Assembly: GCA_943361925.1 (NCBI GenBank)
Contig: CALRIT020000007.1
Location: 1-64,000 of the forward strand
From: CAISCU01 sp943361925
GTDB taxonomy: Bacteria; Bacteroidota; Bacteroidia; UKL13-3
Length of the DNA stretch: 64,000 bases
Direction: 5' to 3'
Shown: in pieces, positions 16,001 through 25,814 of the stretch
Layout: the number at the start of each line of letters is the position of its first letter
Numbering within the stretch: position 1 is the first letter of the stretch
Notes under the pieces: generated by a model
What the model was told of the DNA's origin: nothing
What the model saw: only the letters and a program-made list of their open reading frames with translations
Databases searched by the model: none
Translations under genes and position numbers: made by a program

Positions 16001-17365
16001 TTATTTCTTCAAAACTTTCAACTCAGATTCCTTTATCTGATGTCCCCATTTTACAACGCCTTTTTTATCGTAACAAGTAATCAATAAAACACGTTCTCCT
16101 TTTTTTGGTCCCGATATTTTAATGCTGCAATAATTGTTCTCAACTACCAGCGTATTGGCTACTCTTTGCGGGTTTTTGGCTTCTTCTGATTTTAGAATAT
16201 TTGATGGACCAGCACTCAATGGTGAAGAGGTAATATCATAAAAAGTATAACCCAAATTTTCCTTGTACTTTTCTTCTTTTAGTATTTCTGTATGATGTCT
16301 ATCACCACTCAAAAATATCACTCCACTTATGTTTTGATCAACAATAAACTGAAGAATTTCTTCTCTTTCTTTTTTGTATAAATTGTATGATTCTTTGTCG
16401 GTATTGGCATTTAAAAACTGACCACCTACACAAACAAATTTGAAGCTTGCAGCGCTGTGTTTCAGTTTGTTTTTTAACCAAGTAATTTGTTCTTTTCCGA
16501 GCTGAGTTTTTTTGATTTTATTTTCATCCAAATCGCTTTCATCTCTAAAAGTTCTGTCGTCTAATAAAAAGAATTCTGCATCAGAAAAACGGAAACTGCT
16601 GTAAATACCTTTGCCATCCTGACCATAAGTTTTATTTCCCCAATAATCGATGAATGTTTTTCTGCTAACATCCTTTAAATCGTAAGAAGAACTTGCATCA
16701 TTTTCACCATAATCATGATCATCCCACATGGCATAATGATGTGTTTTCGATAAAAATTCCTGAAGATTTGGGTCTTTTCTAGTATGTAAATACCTGTTTT
16801 TAAAACCACTTTCACTGCTATAATCGGCTTCTCTTGTATAAGTATTATCACCTAACCAAAGCATAAAATCTGCAGGTGTGGCACTCATCGATTTTAAAAT
16901 CTCAGTTCCTTGACCGTATGGCTTTCCGGGTCTGTCGTAAGCACTATCGTTTACATATAAACATGAGCCTAGTAAAAATGTAAAATCGGGTGGGGGAGTT
17001 CTCCATTCCCACATTTTTTTGGTTTTGAATTCTAAATTGTATCCCGGTTTATATTCAGTATTTCCGTTTAAAATTATTTTGTATTCATAAGTACTACCAA
17101 ATTCAAGTTCAGTAAGTATGAATTTTGTGATACTAGGTTTTTTCGATGATGTAATATTTAACTCCTCACTTAACCAATCTTTGCTTCCCTTTTTACGATA
17201 ATCAATTTTAACCTTATCGCAATCCTCAGTTTGAATCCAGATTAAACATTCTGAATGTTCTGCGTAACCATTCATAGGACCGGAAACTACCTTTGGCATA
17301 CTTTGAGAAAATGCTTGATTTACAGCAAAAAGCATGAATAGGATAAATTTTATACGATGAGTCAT
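16001..17365 (-). CDS. Secreted PhoD-like alkaline phosphatase
   Basis: A 454-residue phosphohydrolase of the PhoD family. A signal peptide (about 1-20, ending AFSQ) is followed by an N-terminal fibronectin-like domain (25-115) and a metallophosphatase domain. Visible metal-binding motifs: GSCLY (start of the domain), MLWLGDNTYTRE, MWDDHDYGEND and, near the end, FLSGDRHHTE. Such enzymes hydrolyse phosphodiesters and monoesters outside the cytoplasm and help phosphate acquisition. There is no Pho-box call and no phosphate transporter nearby. The gene is monocistronic. Confidence 0.9.
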   Translation of the reverse strand: MTHRIKFILFMLFAVNQAFSQSMPKVVSGPMNGYAEHSECLIWIQTEDCDKVKIDYRKKGSKDWLSEELNITSSKKPSITKFILTELEFGSTYEYKIILNGNTEYKPGYNLEFKTKKMWEWRTPPPDFTFLLGSCLYVNDSAYDRPGKPYGQGTEILKSMSATPADFMLWLGDNTYTREADYSSESGFKNRYLHTRKDPNLQEFLSKTHHYAMWDDHDYGENDASSSYDLKDVSRKTFIDYWGNKTYGQDGKGIYSSFRFSDAEFFLLDDRTFRDESDLDENKIKKTQLGKEQITWLKNKLKHSAASFKFVCVGGQFLNANTDKESYNLYKKEREEILQFIVDQNISGVIFLSGDRHHTEILKEEKYKENLGYTFYDITSSPLSAGPSNILKSEEAKNPQRVANTLVVENNYCSIKISGPKKGERVLLITCYDKKGVVKWGHQIKESELKVLKK

Positions 17366-17470
17366 AATTCAAATATACAATTTCAATATGAGCAGATTAT
17401 TGTGAAATTAGAATTGTAATTAAACTGTCTTTTCTTTTTGTACAAGTTCTAATGATGTATTTTGCGGCTT

Positions 17471-17869
17471 ATGTCAGAAGAACAAAAGGAAAATATATTA
17501 GATATAAAGTTGAGTGATAGAGAAAAATCATTGTGGTATAGGTTGGTTTTCGACTTAAAAAAGCAATTTGGTAAAAAGCCCAATATGGATGCCATTTTGT
17601 TTTTAGTTGGTGTTCAGGAACTTGGTGTTTTAAGAGAGTTTGCAAAACACGAAAAAATGGACCTCATGCATATTGCTACTGCAAAATTGTTGAGTTATGA
17701 AGGTCATTTCGAATTTGAAGGAAATGATGATGATGGCTGGCCTCATTACCGTCAGATTTCCAAACCACCTTACGGCGATTTAATGGCACAGGAATTGCTA
17801 TTAAGGAAATTGCTGGTTCGTTATTTCGATGAAAACGGTTTTTTTGAGGACAATCAAACCATTTCATAG
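17471..17869 (+). CDS. Conserved hypothetical protein
   Basis: A 132-residue soluble, acidic protein with no signal or membrane segment; I do not recognise a named domain. ATG 17471 (MSEEQKENIL) is preferred over the TTG at 17462 because it follows the usual start pattern. The middle (NMDAILFLVGVQELGVLREF) is helical and the end (GDLMAQELLLRKLLVRYF) reads as an amphipathic helix. It precedes the cyclophilin gene on the same strand with a gap of about 60 nt. Confidence 0.7.
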   Translation: MSEEQKENILDIKLSDREKSLWYRLVFDLKKQFGKKPNMDAILFLVGVQELGVLREFAKHEKMDLMHIATAKLLSYEGHFEFEGNDDDGWPHYRQISKPPYGDLMAQELLLRKLLVRYFDENGFFEDNQTIS

Positions 17870-17930
17870 GTAAATCAGTCTATATTTTATTTGAGAAATT
17901 TATATCTTGCCAATTAAGGATTTATACAAT

Positions 17931-18833
17931 ATGAGAAAACAAATCATCTTTACTATTTTATTAAGTTTATTTCTTATTCAAACACAGGCGCAAACAAAAA
18001 AAACGCCGGCTCAAAAGCCTGTAGTTACTAACAAGGCCAAAGTTAATCCTAAGCCAAAACACATTGTTACTAAAATCAATCCTGCAAAAAGCGCTGAAAG
18101 ATTGGTTGAAATAAAAACTGATTATGGTGTGATGGTTGCTAAATTATATAATGAAACTCCTTTACACAGAGATAATTTTGTGAAATTAGTTAAACAGGGT
18201 TTTTACGATAGCTTATTGTTTCATAGAATTATAAAATCATTTATGATTCAAGGTGGAGATCCAACATCAAAAACAGCTGATTCAACAGCTATGTTAGGTT
18301 CAGGTGATGTTGGTTATAGAATTCCGGCTGAGTTTTTACCAAGTTTATTCCATAAAAGAGGAGCTTTATCTGCAGCCAGAGATAATAATCCTGAAAGAGC
18401 TTCAAGTGGTTGCCAGTTTTATATTGTTCAGGGAAAAACTTTTACGCTTGAAGAACTGGAAAAAATTATCAATAGCAGGAATTTAAATCGCAAACAGTTA
18501 ATGATGTATACACTTTATCAAAAAGATACTGTTCAAGCGCGTTTATCAGAACTTCAAGCTATCGGTAATAAAGAAGCTCAACAAAATTATATGCTTTCTC
18601 TTCAAGCTGAAGTTGAAAAGGAGTATGGAAAACTCGAACCAAACAAAATTGATTACGACCAAATTGATTACTACATGAAAGTAGGTGGAACTCCTCATCT
18701 TGATGGTGATTATACTGTATTTGGTGAGCTTATTTCAGGTTTTGAGGTTTTGGATAAAATTGCTGAAGTGCAAACCAGACCAGGCGACAGACCTGTTAAG
18801 GATGTTAGAATGAAAGTTAGAATGTTGAATTAG
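17931..18833 (+). CDS. Secreted cyclophilin-type peptidyl-prolyl cis-trans isomerase
   Basis: A periplasmic cyclophilin that helps folding of exported proteins. ATG 17931 starts a signal peptide (MRKQIIFTIL..TQAQ); the TTG at 17907 adds a polar leader and is rejected. The domain is visible as FHRIIKSFMIQGGDPTSK, IPAEF, GALSAAR and SSGCQFYIV. About 75 residues of helical, Lys/Glu-rich sequence are inserted before the last block GGTPHLDGDYTVFGELISG, as in many Bacteroidota cyclophilins. A lysine- and proline-rich linker (residues about 20-52) precedes the domain. The next gene starts 10 nt downstream. Confidence 0.92.
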   Translation: MRKQIIFTILLSLFLIQTQAQTKKTPAQKPVVTNKAKVNPKPKHIVTKINPAKSAERLVEIKTDYGVMVAKLYNETPLHRDNFVKLVKQGFYDSLLFHRIIKSFMIQGGDPTSKTADSTAMLGSGDVGYRIPAEFLPSLFHKRGALSAARDNNPERASSGCQFYIVQGKTFTLEELEKIINSRNLNRKQLMMYTLYQKDTVQARLSELQAIGNKEAQQNYMLSLQAEVEKEYGKLEPNKIDYDQIDYYMKVGGTPHLDGDYTVFGELISGFEVLDKIAEVQTRPGDRPVKDVRMKVRMLN

Positions 18834-18843
18834 TACCCCCAAA

Positions 18844-21351
18844 ATGCGTTTTTCTTTTATCCTATTTTTTCTATTTCCGCTATTGGTCTTTGCTCAAACT
18901 GAAACAGTTGTAACGGGTAAAGTGCAGGATAAAAGAACCAAAGAAGCTCTGCCATATGTAAGTATGGGTTTCAAAGGAGTTCCCGGTGGAACAACGTCTA
19001 ATTTTGAAGGTAGATTTAAAATAACTACCAATAAACCTACCGATTCACTTTTTGTAACTTATATGGGTTATAAAAAGTTGGGTGTAAAAATTAAGAGAAA
19101 TCAAACTCAAACATTACTAATCGAGCTTGAGGAGCAAACTCTTGAAATGAACGAAGCAATTGTAAGGCCGGGTTTAAATCCTGCACTTAGAATTGTAAAT
19201 GCAGCTAGGAATAATAAGGGTATAAATACGCAAGAGAACCTCGAAGCTTATGAATATGATTCTTATTCAAAACTCGATCTTTCTTTGACAAATGTTTCTG
19301 ATGAGATGAGGAATAATCCGATTCTGAAACCTCTTCAATCTTTATTTGATACATTAAACCAAATGAAAAACCAGGATGGGAAACATATTCTTCCTGCTTT
19401 GGTTAGTGAAACTTATTCAAAATATTACTACAACAAGAGTCCAGTTTTAACCAAAGAGCAAATCGAAGGCAGCAGGTACTCCGGAATTGGTATTGAAAAG
19501 AACTCTTACTTAACAGATTTAATGGGTGGAGAATTGCATCATTACAATTTGTATGGAAACTATTTGCGTATTCTAAACAAAGATTTTATTTCTCCAATTG
19601 CAGATGCTGCTCATACTTTTTACATCTATACCTTACTCGATTCAACTGAAAACAATGGCGTAAAAACATATAAAATTCAATTAAATCTTAAACGTAAGCA
19701 AGACTTAGGTTTTGAAGGTTTAATTTGGATTGAAGACAGTTCCTATGCTTTAACAAAAGTTGATTTATTTATAGGCAAAGAATCAAATGTAAATTTTATC
19801 AATAAAATAAAATTACAACAAGAATGGGCTCCTACAAGTGCTGGTCCCTGGATTACTTCACGTTCCAGAATTGTATTCGATTTTGCAAGAATTTCTAAAG
19901 CCGGAAGCGGTGTTTTAGCAGGTTTCTATAATGCCTATTCAAATTTTGTTATCAATAAAAAAAGACCTGAAGAGTTTTTTGATTATGCCATTTTAACCAA
20001 TCAAGATGCTGGTTTAAAGGATACTTCTTTTTGGTCAGATAAGCGCTCAGAACCTTTAAGTAATATTGAAAAGGAAATGTTTTTAAAGGTGGATTCAGTT
20101 AATAATCTGCCAATCATGAAAACTTATGTTGATGTTATTCATACCATTGTTGAAGGCTATAAACGTATTGGAAAATTAGATTGGGGTCCGTATATGAACT
20201 TGATTTCGTTTAATCAGGTTGAAGGAACTAGACTTCGTGTAGGTTTTAAAACCAATTACGATTTTCATCAGAAATTTGTTTTTAATACTTACCTCGCTTA
20301 TGGTATTAATGATAAAAGATTTAAGTACAAATTGGGTTTTGATTATATTTTAGATGATAAAATGTGGACCAAATTTTCAATGAATTATAGAGATGATTAT
20401 GATTTATTGGGAATAAGTAATTCGCCTATAAGTTCAATTTCTAGTGGCGGAATATTTCAGTTCTTTAATTTCTTTTCAGGAAATGCGAGAATGAATTCTA
20501 CTCAGGAATTAAAGGTTGATTATACAAAATCATTCAAAAAGTACTTTTCGTGTAATGTAAGTTTCATGAACGCTTCATTTAATCCTGTTGGTAGATTTGC
20601 ATTTGCTTACTTAGCCGATCCAAATAAAGGAATGGTTTCAGATAATATTAGCGACCGTTTTGTAAACTCAAGTTTTGGTTTAGAAGTTCGTTGGGCCTAT
20701 CGAGAAAAAATGATTTCAAGAGGGCATGATAGATTTAATATTGAAACAGCTAAAGCTCCTGTTGTTGTTTTAAGTTATCAGCAAGGATTTAAAGGTATAA
20801 TGGGAAGTGATTTTAACTTTAATCGTGTTAATGTTACTGTTTCACAACACCTGAATACCGGAATTTTTGGTACTGCAGATTGGTGGATTTATGGAGGAAA
20901 GGTTTTTGGTGTTTTACCATACCCAATGTTAGATGTTGCTAGAGGAAATGAGAGCATTATTTACAGTGATTACAATTATAGTTTGATGAATTTTTATGAA
21001 TTCATTAGCGATGAGTATGTTCATGCAGCTTATGTTCAGCGTTTCGAAGGACTTTTATTAAACAGAATTCCATGGGTAAAAGACCTTAAATGGCGTAATG
21101 TTATGACAGTAAAAGCGGCATACGGACAATTGAGTTCTGCCAACAAAAATAAAATGTCGCAAAGCGATGTAAACGGCAATCCCGTTATTGCTGTCCATAG
21201 TTTTGATAGAGGTCCTTATGTTGAAATGGGATATGGAATTGAAAATATATTTAAAGTTTTTTCAGTAGGATTGTTCCATAGATTAAATTATCATGAATTG
21301 CCGAATTCTCGCAAATGGGCTTTAAATCTTGGTTTACGTGTCCAATTCTAG
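18844..21351 (+). CDS. DUF5686 outer-membrane protein with carboxypeptidase-like regulatory domain
   Basis: An 835-residue exported protein: signal peptide (ending VFAQ), a CarboxypepD_reg-like beta-sandwich at about 22-105 (VTGKVQDKRTKEALPYVSM), then the DUF5686 part (from about 110). The C-terminal half is rich in alternating aromatic strands, typical of an outer-membrane beta-barrel, and ends NLGLRVQF with a terminal Phe as in barrel proteins. Function is unknown. The start lies 10 nt after the cyclophilin, so the chaperone and the barrel are probably cotranscribed. Confidence 0.85.
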   Translation: MRFSFILFFLFPLLVFAQTETVVTGKVQDKRTKEALPYVSMGFKGVPGGTTSNFEGRFKITTNKPTDSLFVTYMGYKKLGVKIKRNQTQTLLIELEEQTLEMNEAIVRPGLNPALRIVNAARNNKGINTQENLEAYEYDSYSKLDLSLTNVSDEMRNNPILKPLQSLFDTLNQMKNQDGKHILPALVSETYSKYYYNKSPVLTKEQIEGSRYSGIGIEKNSYLTDLMGGELHHYNLYGNYLRILNKDFISPIADAAHTFYIYTLLDSTENNGVKTYKIQLNLKRKQDLGFEGLIWIEDSSYALTKVDLFIGKESNVNFINKIKLQQEWAPTSAGPWITSRSRIVFDFARISKAGSGVLAGFYNAYSNFVINKKRPEEFFDYAILTNQDAGLKDTSFWSDKRSEPLSNIEKEMFLKVDSVNNLPIMKTYVDVIHTIVEGYKRIGKLDWGPYMNLISFNQVEGTRLRVGFKTNYDFHQKFVFNTYLAYGINDKRFKYKLGFDYILDDKMWTKFSMNYRDDYDLLGISNSPISSISSGGIFQFFNFFSGNARMNSTQELKVDYTKSFKKYFSCNVSFMNASFNPVGRFAFAYLADPNKGMVSDNISDRFVNSSFGLEVRWAYREKMISRGHDRFNIETAKAPVVVLSYQQGFKGIMGSDFNFNRVNVTVSQHLNTGIFGTADWWIYGGKVFGVLPYPMLDVARGNESIIYSDYNYSLMNFYEFISDEYVHAAYVQRFEGLLLNRIPWVKDLKWRNVMTVKAAYGQLSSANKNKMSQSDVNGNPVIAVHSFDRGPYVEMGYGIENIFKVFSVGLFHRLNYHELPNSRKWALNLGLRVQF

Positions 21352-21420
21352 GTACGATGTTCATTATTAATAAACATTCGTTTTAGATACTTGGCGTAAT
21401 ATTGAGGCAAATTCATTATT

Positions 21421-23124
21421 GTGCAGCAACACGTTTTTACTATTGCAAAGGTTTGCAAAGAATTTGGAGTAGAGGAGGCAATTATTTGCCCCGGTAGTAG
21501 ATCAGCTCCTCTTGTTTACGCTTTCACCCAGATTGCAGGAATAAACTGTAGGTCTGTAGTTGATGAAAGATCAGCAGGATTTGTTGCTTTGGGTATGGCC
21601 CAGCAATCAAAACGACCTGTGGTTTTAATCTGTACTTCAGGCACTGCTTTGTTGAATTTTTTTCCTGCTGTGGCTGAGGCTTTTTACCAGAAAGTTCCAT
21701 TATTGATTTTAAGTGCTGATAGGCCTCCAGAATTGCTCAATCAACAAGATGGGCAAATGATTATGCAAAAGAATGTTTTTGGTAAACATGTAAATGCTTC
21801 TCATGAATTACTTTGTTTTGATGAGGGTAAGGTTGATTATGCACTCACAGAAAGAATTGTACTTGGAGCATTGTATGAAACCATTTTCTCCGCAGGTAAA
21901 GGTCCTGTGCATATAAATGTTCCTTTAAGAGAGCCTTTGTATCCAAAAGATATTAAGCCAAATATTCCTAGGTTACATCAATTTAAAGATTTAGGAAATG
22001 CTCCTATTGCCATGCCAAGTGGTAAACTCGATGAACTAAAGGATGCCTGGTTAAAAGCACAAAGAAAATTGGTAATTGTTGGATTAGGTCCTGAAGATAA
22101 ATCTCTAGGTTTGGCCTTAAACAAATTAGTTAACCAATCAGATGTAGTTATTTTGGCTGATATAGTTTCAAATCAGCTTGAATCATCAAACATCAAAAAT
22201 TTTGATGCATTGATTCAATATGCTGATGCTGAAATTCTGAAAAATTTAGAACCGGATTTAATCATTTCTATTGGTGGTCCGCTTGTTTCAAAATCATTAA
22301 AAAACTGGTTAAAAGCTTGCAAACCTGAATGGCATTTCAGAATTGCAACGGAGACAAATACAATAAACACTTATCAGAACTTAACTGAATTCATACGAGC
22401 AGTACCTGTTGATTTTTTAAATGCTTTTATAGCAATTACTCGCTTTAATAAACCAAGTTCAAAACAATACAGTGGTTTATGGAAGATTTATTCAGACAAA
22501 ACCCAGGAAATACAAAATGAATATCTTAAAAATGTAGTTTGGTCGGAACCATATGCAATTGATTTTTTAATGAAATCAATTCATGGTCCTGCACAAATTC
22601 AATTAGCAAATAGTGGTTCAATTCGATTTGTAAGTTGGTTGGCTAATGTTCCTGCTGATATTTCGGTTTTTGGAAACAGAGGCACTAGCGGTATTGAAGG
22701 TTCTGTTTCAACTGCAATTGGCGCAGCGCTCATCAATCCTGAAGAAACAGTGGTTTTAATCTGTGGCGATTTGTCTTTGCTTTATGATAGAAATGCTTTT
22801 TGGCAAAATGAATTACCTCAGAACCTAAAGATAGTTTTGTTAAATAATTTTGGCGGAAGAATTTTCGAATGGATAGATGGTCCTTCTTCTCAACCAGATT
22901 ATTTGGAGTTTTTTACGACTCCACACAACAGAAACATCGAATTTTTAACTGCTGAATTCAGAATACCACATTACATTTGTAAGTCGGTGAATGAAATGAC
23001 TGAAAAATTGGCTTCATTTTTAAGTCCTGATACCGGTTTAGCTATCATGGAACTTCAGTTTGAATACAAAGAAAACCTTGAGGCCATTCGCTTGTTTAAA
23101 TCATTACAAATCATAAATCAATAA
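21421..23124 (+). CDS. menD: 2-succinyl-5-enolpyruvyl-6-hydroxy-3-cyclohexene-1-carboxylate synthase
   Basis: The TPP-dependent step of menaquinone biosynthesis that joins isochorismate and 2-oxoglutarate. Features: VEEAIICPGSRSAPLVYAF, the VVDERSAGFVALGMAQ block, the TPP glutamate region CTSGTALLNFFPAVAEA, and NRGTSGIEGSVSTAIGAA with CGDLSLLYDRNAFW as the TPP/metal-binding region. The start is GTG 21421, where the family begins. Length (567) fits full-length MenD. It is followed after 4 nt by menB, so two non-consecutive steps of the same pathway are coupled. Confidence 0.95.
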   Translation: MQQHVFTIAKVCKEFGVEEAIICPGSRSAPLVYAFTQIAGINCRSVVDERSAGFVALGMAQQSKRPVVLICTSGTALLNFFPAVAEAFYQKVPLLILSADRPPELLNQQDGQMIMQKNVFGKHVNASHELLCFDEGKVDYALTERIVLGALYETIFSAGKGPVHINVPLREPLYPKDIKPNIPRLHQFKDLGNAPIAMPSGKLDELKDAWLKAQRKLVIVGLGPEDKSLGLALNKLVNQSDVVILADIVSNQLESSNIKNFDALIQYADAEILKNLEPDLIISIGGPLVSKSLKNWLKACKPEWHFRIATETNTINTYQNLTEFIRAVPVDFLNAFIAITRFNKPSSKQYSGLWKIYSDKTQEIQNEYLKNVVWSEPYAIDFLMKSIHGPAQIQLANSGSIRFVSWLANVPADISVFGNRGTSGIEGSVSTAIGAALINPEETVVLICGDLSLLYDRNAFWQNELPQNLKIVLLNNFGGRIFEWIDGPSSQPDYLEFFTTPHNRNIEFLTAEFRIPHYICKSVNEMTEKLASFLSPDTGLAIMELQFEYKENLEAIRLFKSLQIINQ

Positions 23125-23128
23125 AATA

Positions 23129-23953
23129 ATGACATCAATTTTTCCATGGGAGAACATTAAGGAGTACCAAGAAATCCTTTTTCAATTTTATGATGGTATA
23201 GCAAAAATCAGCATCAACCGTCCACATAAGCACAATGCTTTTACTCCTTTAACTGTTAAGGAAATGAGTGAAGCAATGGAAATTGCTCGTCAGCGTGAAG
23301 ATGTGTATTGCGTTATTTTAACAGGTGAAGGTGGTCAGGCTTTTTGCAGTGGTGGCGATCAAAGTGTTCGTGGTCATGGTGGTTATGTTGGTGATGATGG
23401 TGTACCTCGTTTGAATGTGTTGGATTTACAAATGCAAATTCGTCGTATTCCAAAACCGGTTGTTGCTATGGTTGCTGGTTATGCAATTGGTGGCGGACAT
23501 GTTCTTCATGTAATTTGTGATATTTCAATTGCTGCCGAAAATGCAAAATTTGGTCAAACCGGACCAAAAGTTGGTAGTTTCGATGGTGGTTTTGGAGCAG
23601 GATTTTTAGCCAGAGTTGTTGGTCAGAAAAAAGCTCGTGAAATCTGGTTCCTATGCGAACAATACAGTGCTCAGGAAGCTTTGGATATGGGATTGGTGAA
23701 TAAAGTAGTTCCATTAGAAATGCTTGAACAAACCACAGTTCAATGGTGCCAAAGAATGATGGAAATGAGTCCGATTGCTTTGCGTATGCTAAAAAGCGCA
23801 TTCAATGCAGAACTCGACGGGCAAGCAGGTATTCAGGAATTGGCAGGTAATTCAACCTTATTGTATTACCTAAGTGATGAAGCCAAAGAAGGTAAAAATT
23901 CTTTCCTAGAAAAACGCAAACCGGATTTCAAAAAATTCCCGAAATTCCCATAA
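23129..23953 (+). CDS. menB: 1,4-dihydroxy-2-naphthoyl-CoA synthase
   Basis: A crotonase-fold enzyme that closes the naphthoquinone ring from o-succinylbenzoyl-CoA. Visible: NRPHKHNAFTPLTVKEM, the oxyanion-hole region GGQAFCSGGDQSVRGHGGY, AGYAIGGGHVLHVICD, and the MenB-specific TGPKVGSFDGGFGAGFLARV with Asp, and MSPIALRMLKSAFNA. The C-terminus FLEKRKPDFKKFPKFP is also MenB-typical. 274 residues is full length. It forms an operon with menD; no other men genes are in the window. Confidence 0.95.
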   Translation: MTSIFPWENIKEYQEILFQFYDGIAKISINRPHKHNAFTPLTVKEMSEAMEIARQREDVYCVILTGEGGQAFCSGGDQSVRGHGGYVGDDGVPRLNVLDLQMQIRRIPKPVVAMVAGYAIGGGHVLHVICDISIAAENAKFGQTGPKVGSFDGGFGAGFLARVVGQKKAREIWFLCEQYSAQEALDMGLVNKVVPLEMLEQTTVQWCQRMMEMSPIALRMLKSAFNAELDGQAGIQELAGNSTLLYYLSDEAKEGKNSFLEKRKPDFKKFPKFP

Positions 23954-23958
23954 TCGTG

Positions 23959-24005
23959 CGGATGGACTGCGTCCATCCCCAAGAAGGATGGACGCAGTCC
24001 ATCCG
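23959..24005. repeat. REP-like palindrome pair after menB
   Basis: Two 20-base arms (23959-23978 and 23986-24005) are exact reverse complements around a 7-base spacer. Each arm is itself a palindrome, GGATGGAC, three bases, GTCCATCC. Related motifs with the same GGATGG/CCATCC halves occur at 24255 and 26411. It lies 6 nt after the menB stop. Confidence 0.75.
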
Positions 24006-24046
24006 TACAATAAATCGCCACCCGGCCATCCCCCAAATAGGAATCA

Positions 24047-24235
24047 ATGAAAGATAATTCTATACATTTTTTTAATTCATTAGAAGAAATGTCAGATGAA
24101 CACTATACCTATCTGGCATCACTAAGTCCTGAAGAACATTTGCGAAATGCAGTTTTGCATATTCAGCAGATTTACGCAGAAGAACTAAAAAGGAACAAGG
24201 AAACACCTAAGGAAATAATATTTGATTCTATATGA
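24047..24235 (+). CDS. Small conserved hypothetical protein
   Basis: A 62-residue soluble protein, without signal or membrane part. SIHFFNSLEEMSDEHYTYLA and LSPEEHLRNAVLHIQQIYAE form a regular helical pattern found in short Bacteroidota proteins that are often next to nucleotidyltransferase genes (family impression). None is present here. ATG 24047 follows a repeat region and has a weak GGAAT upstream. It is bracketed by REP-like palindromes on both sides. Confidence 0.55.
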   Translation: MKDNSIHFFNSLEEMSDEHYTYLASLSPEEHLRNAVLHIQQIYAEELKRNKETPKEIIFDSI

Positions 24236-24254
24236 ATATTTAATTTTGGTTAAA

Positions 24255-24274
24255 GGATGGCCGGTTGGCCATCC
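24255..24274. repeat. REP-like palindrome between convergent genes
   Basis: GGATGGCC, four bases, GGCCATCC: a perfect 8-base stem with a tetraloop, followed by CTAC as in the other members of the set. It separates the small plus-strand gene from the convergent sterol-desaturase gene and could also stop transcription, but no T run is present. Confidence 0.65.
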
Positions 24275-24284
24275 CTACAATCTA

Positions 24285-25007
24285 TTATAATTTTTTATGT
24301 ACATCCTTGAATTGAAGCATTTCAACTAATTTCAGTTCATTCTCTTCATCAAAACCACAGCTGCTTATAAACTCTTTTGGATTTTCATAAGTTCCAAATA
24401 ACATATCCCACCAAACTATATCACCATAATTGTTATTGTGTTTTTCATACTCGTGGTGAATTCTATGCATTTCCGGTCTTTGAAAGATATATCCTATCCA
24501 TTTGGGTGTCTTCACATTTGTATGATAAAAGAATTCACCTAAAGCTGTAAATAGGGTGTATATAGCACCAGCTTCCATGTCTAATCCCAGAAAACTATAA
24601 ACCAGTAAACTTCCAATGATTGAGTTTACAATCATTTCCAAAGGATGTTTGTAAAAAGAAGTAATGACTTCAATTCGCTGTGGACTATGGTGTATCTGGT
24701 GAAAATGTGTCCATAAAAAATCTACTCTATGTCTCCATCTATGCCACCAGTAAAATATGAAAGTGGCAATAAAATATGCGATAAATCCACCTAAATATGG
24801 ATTTACAAAATTTGATAAATTAAAAATTGAAAGACCTGTGCACCATCTTTCCCAGGTATATCCGGCAAGTGTTACAACTCCCAATTGTACAAAGTTCACA
24901 GCCAGAACCCTTGTTTCCCAGCCTCTTACTTTTGCCAGCTTCCAGCCAGGCACTATTCTTTCGAGGATAAAGCAAAATGCAAATACCCCAAATATTATTG
25001 GTAACAT
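24285..25007 (-). CDS. Sterol desaturase / fatty acid hydroxylase family membrane protein
   Basis: A 240-residue membrane di-iron oxygenase. The histidine clusters that bind iron are present: HRWRHRVDF, then HFHQIHHS, a lone His in FFYHTNVK, and HRIHHEYEKHNNN. About four hydrophobic segments surround them. Family members hydroxylate or desaturate lipids such as sterols, carotenoids or ceramides; the substrate is unknown here. It is a single minus-strand gene next to a REP-like palindrome, and the gene upstream on the same strand encodes a lipoprotein 122 nt away. Confidence 0.88.
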   Translation of the reverse strand: MLPIIFGVFAFCFILERIVPGWKLAKVRGWETRVLAVNFVQLGVVTLAGYTWERWCTGLSIFNLSNFVNPYLGGFIAYFIATFIFYWWHRWRHRVDFLWTHFHQIHHSPQRIEVITSFYKHPLEMIVNSIIGSLLVYSFLGLDMEAGAIYTLFTALGEFFYHTNVKTPKWIGYIFQRPEMHRIHHEYEKHNNNYGDIVWWDMLFGTYENPKEFISSCGFDEENELKLVEMLQFKDVHKKL

Positions 25008-25129
25008 ATTTTTTTGTTTGATTTTGAAAAAAAAGGAATGGTTTCCTTTTGATTTGGATTTAAAATATGGCTAATAATAGCCAATGATGAAGATTTAAAA
25101 AGATCTTCTTATTGCGGATTGAAATTATA

Positions 25130-25711
25130 TTAGATTTTTTCTAGAACCACATCATCTATCCAAACAGTTCCAGCTTGAAGTACATTAAACTCCAGACGTA
25201 ATTTTGTCATCTCCTCTGGCATTTTATAGGTAGTTTTATATTGAACCCATTCACCTGTGTTGTTGGTAGATTTGATACTATTTGTTCCTTCTCTGCCTAA
25301 AGTACTTATACCGGCTATATTAAATGAAAATTCAGAACCATTGTTTTTTGCCCAAAAACTAATACTGAATTCTTCCCCGCTTTTAACAGGTATTTCCTGT
25401 GCTATACCCGGCGAATGCCAACCACCTTCTGCTGAACAATTTTTGACATCAAAACGCAATGATTGTTTACCTGATTGGAAATCGGTATTGTCGAAAGTAA
25501 AATTGAAATCGCCCGCTTTTACTGTGTTTTTCGTGTAAACAAGCCAGTTTACAGGTAGGTTTTCTTCTACAATTTCGAAATTACCATTGTTACCCAATGA
25601 TGGGTTTAATTTCGATTCACTCATTTGGGTTGAACAACTCATCAAACCAAGAACAACTGATGAACCCATAAACAGACTCATCAATTTAGAAACTAATTGA
25701 TTTTTTATCAT
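25130..25711 (-). CDS. Lipoprotein with carbohydrate-binding-like beta-sandwich
   Basis: A 193-residue lipoprotein. The N-terminal hydrophobic stretch ends in LMSC (lipid-attached cysteine at about 26). The rest is one jelly-roll domain of the CBM4/9 (galactose-binding-like) type: GNFEIVEENLPVNWLVY at the start, SLRFDVKN, EFSISFWAKNNGSEF, and AGTVWIDDVVLEKI, the usual end with calcium-site-like aspartates. It likely binds a glycan or another surface ligand; no catalytic domain is present. It is apparently monocistronic. Confidence 0.75.
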   Translation of the reverse strand: MIKNQLVSKLMSLFMGSSVVLGLMSCSTQMSESKLNPSLGNNGNFEIVEENLPVNWLVYTKNTVKAGDFNFTFDNTDFQSGKQSLRFDVKNCSAEGGWHSPGIAQEIPVKSGEEFSISFWAKNNGSEFSFNIAGISTLGREGTNSIKSTNNTGEWVQYKTTYKMPEEMTKLRLEFNVLQAGTVWIDDVVLEKI

Positions 25712-25814
25712 ATCGTTTTTTTAAACAAAATAATGAACACCATTATTCGGGTTCAAAACTATTGTTGGGCTTATTCAATCCTTTTGACATTTATCAAAAA
25801 GTATTCACAAAAAT

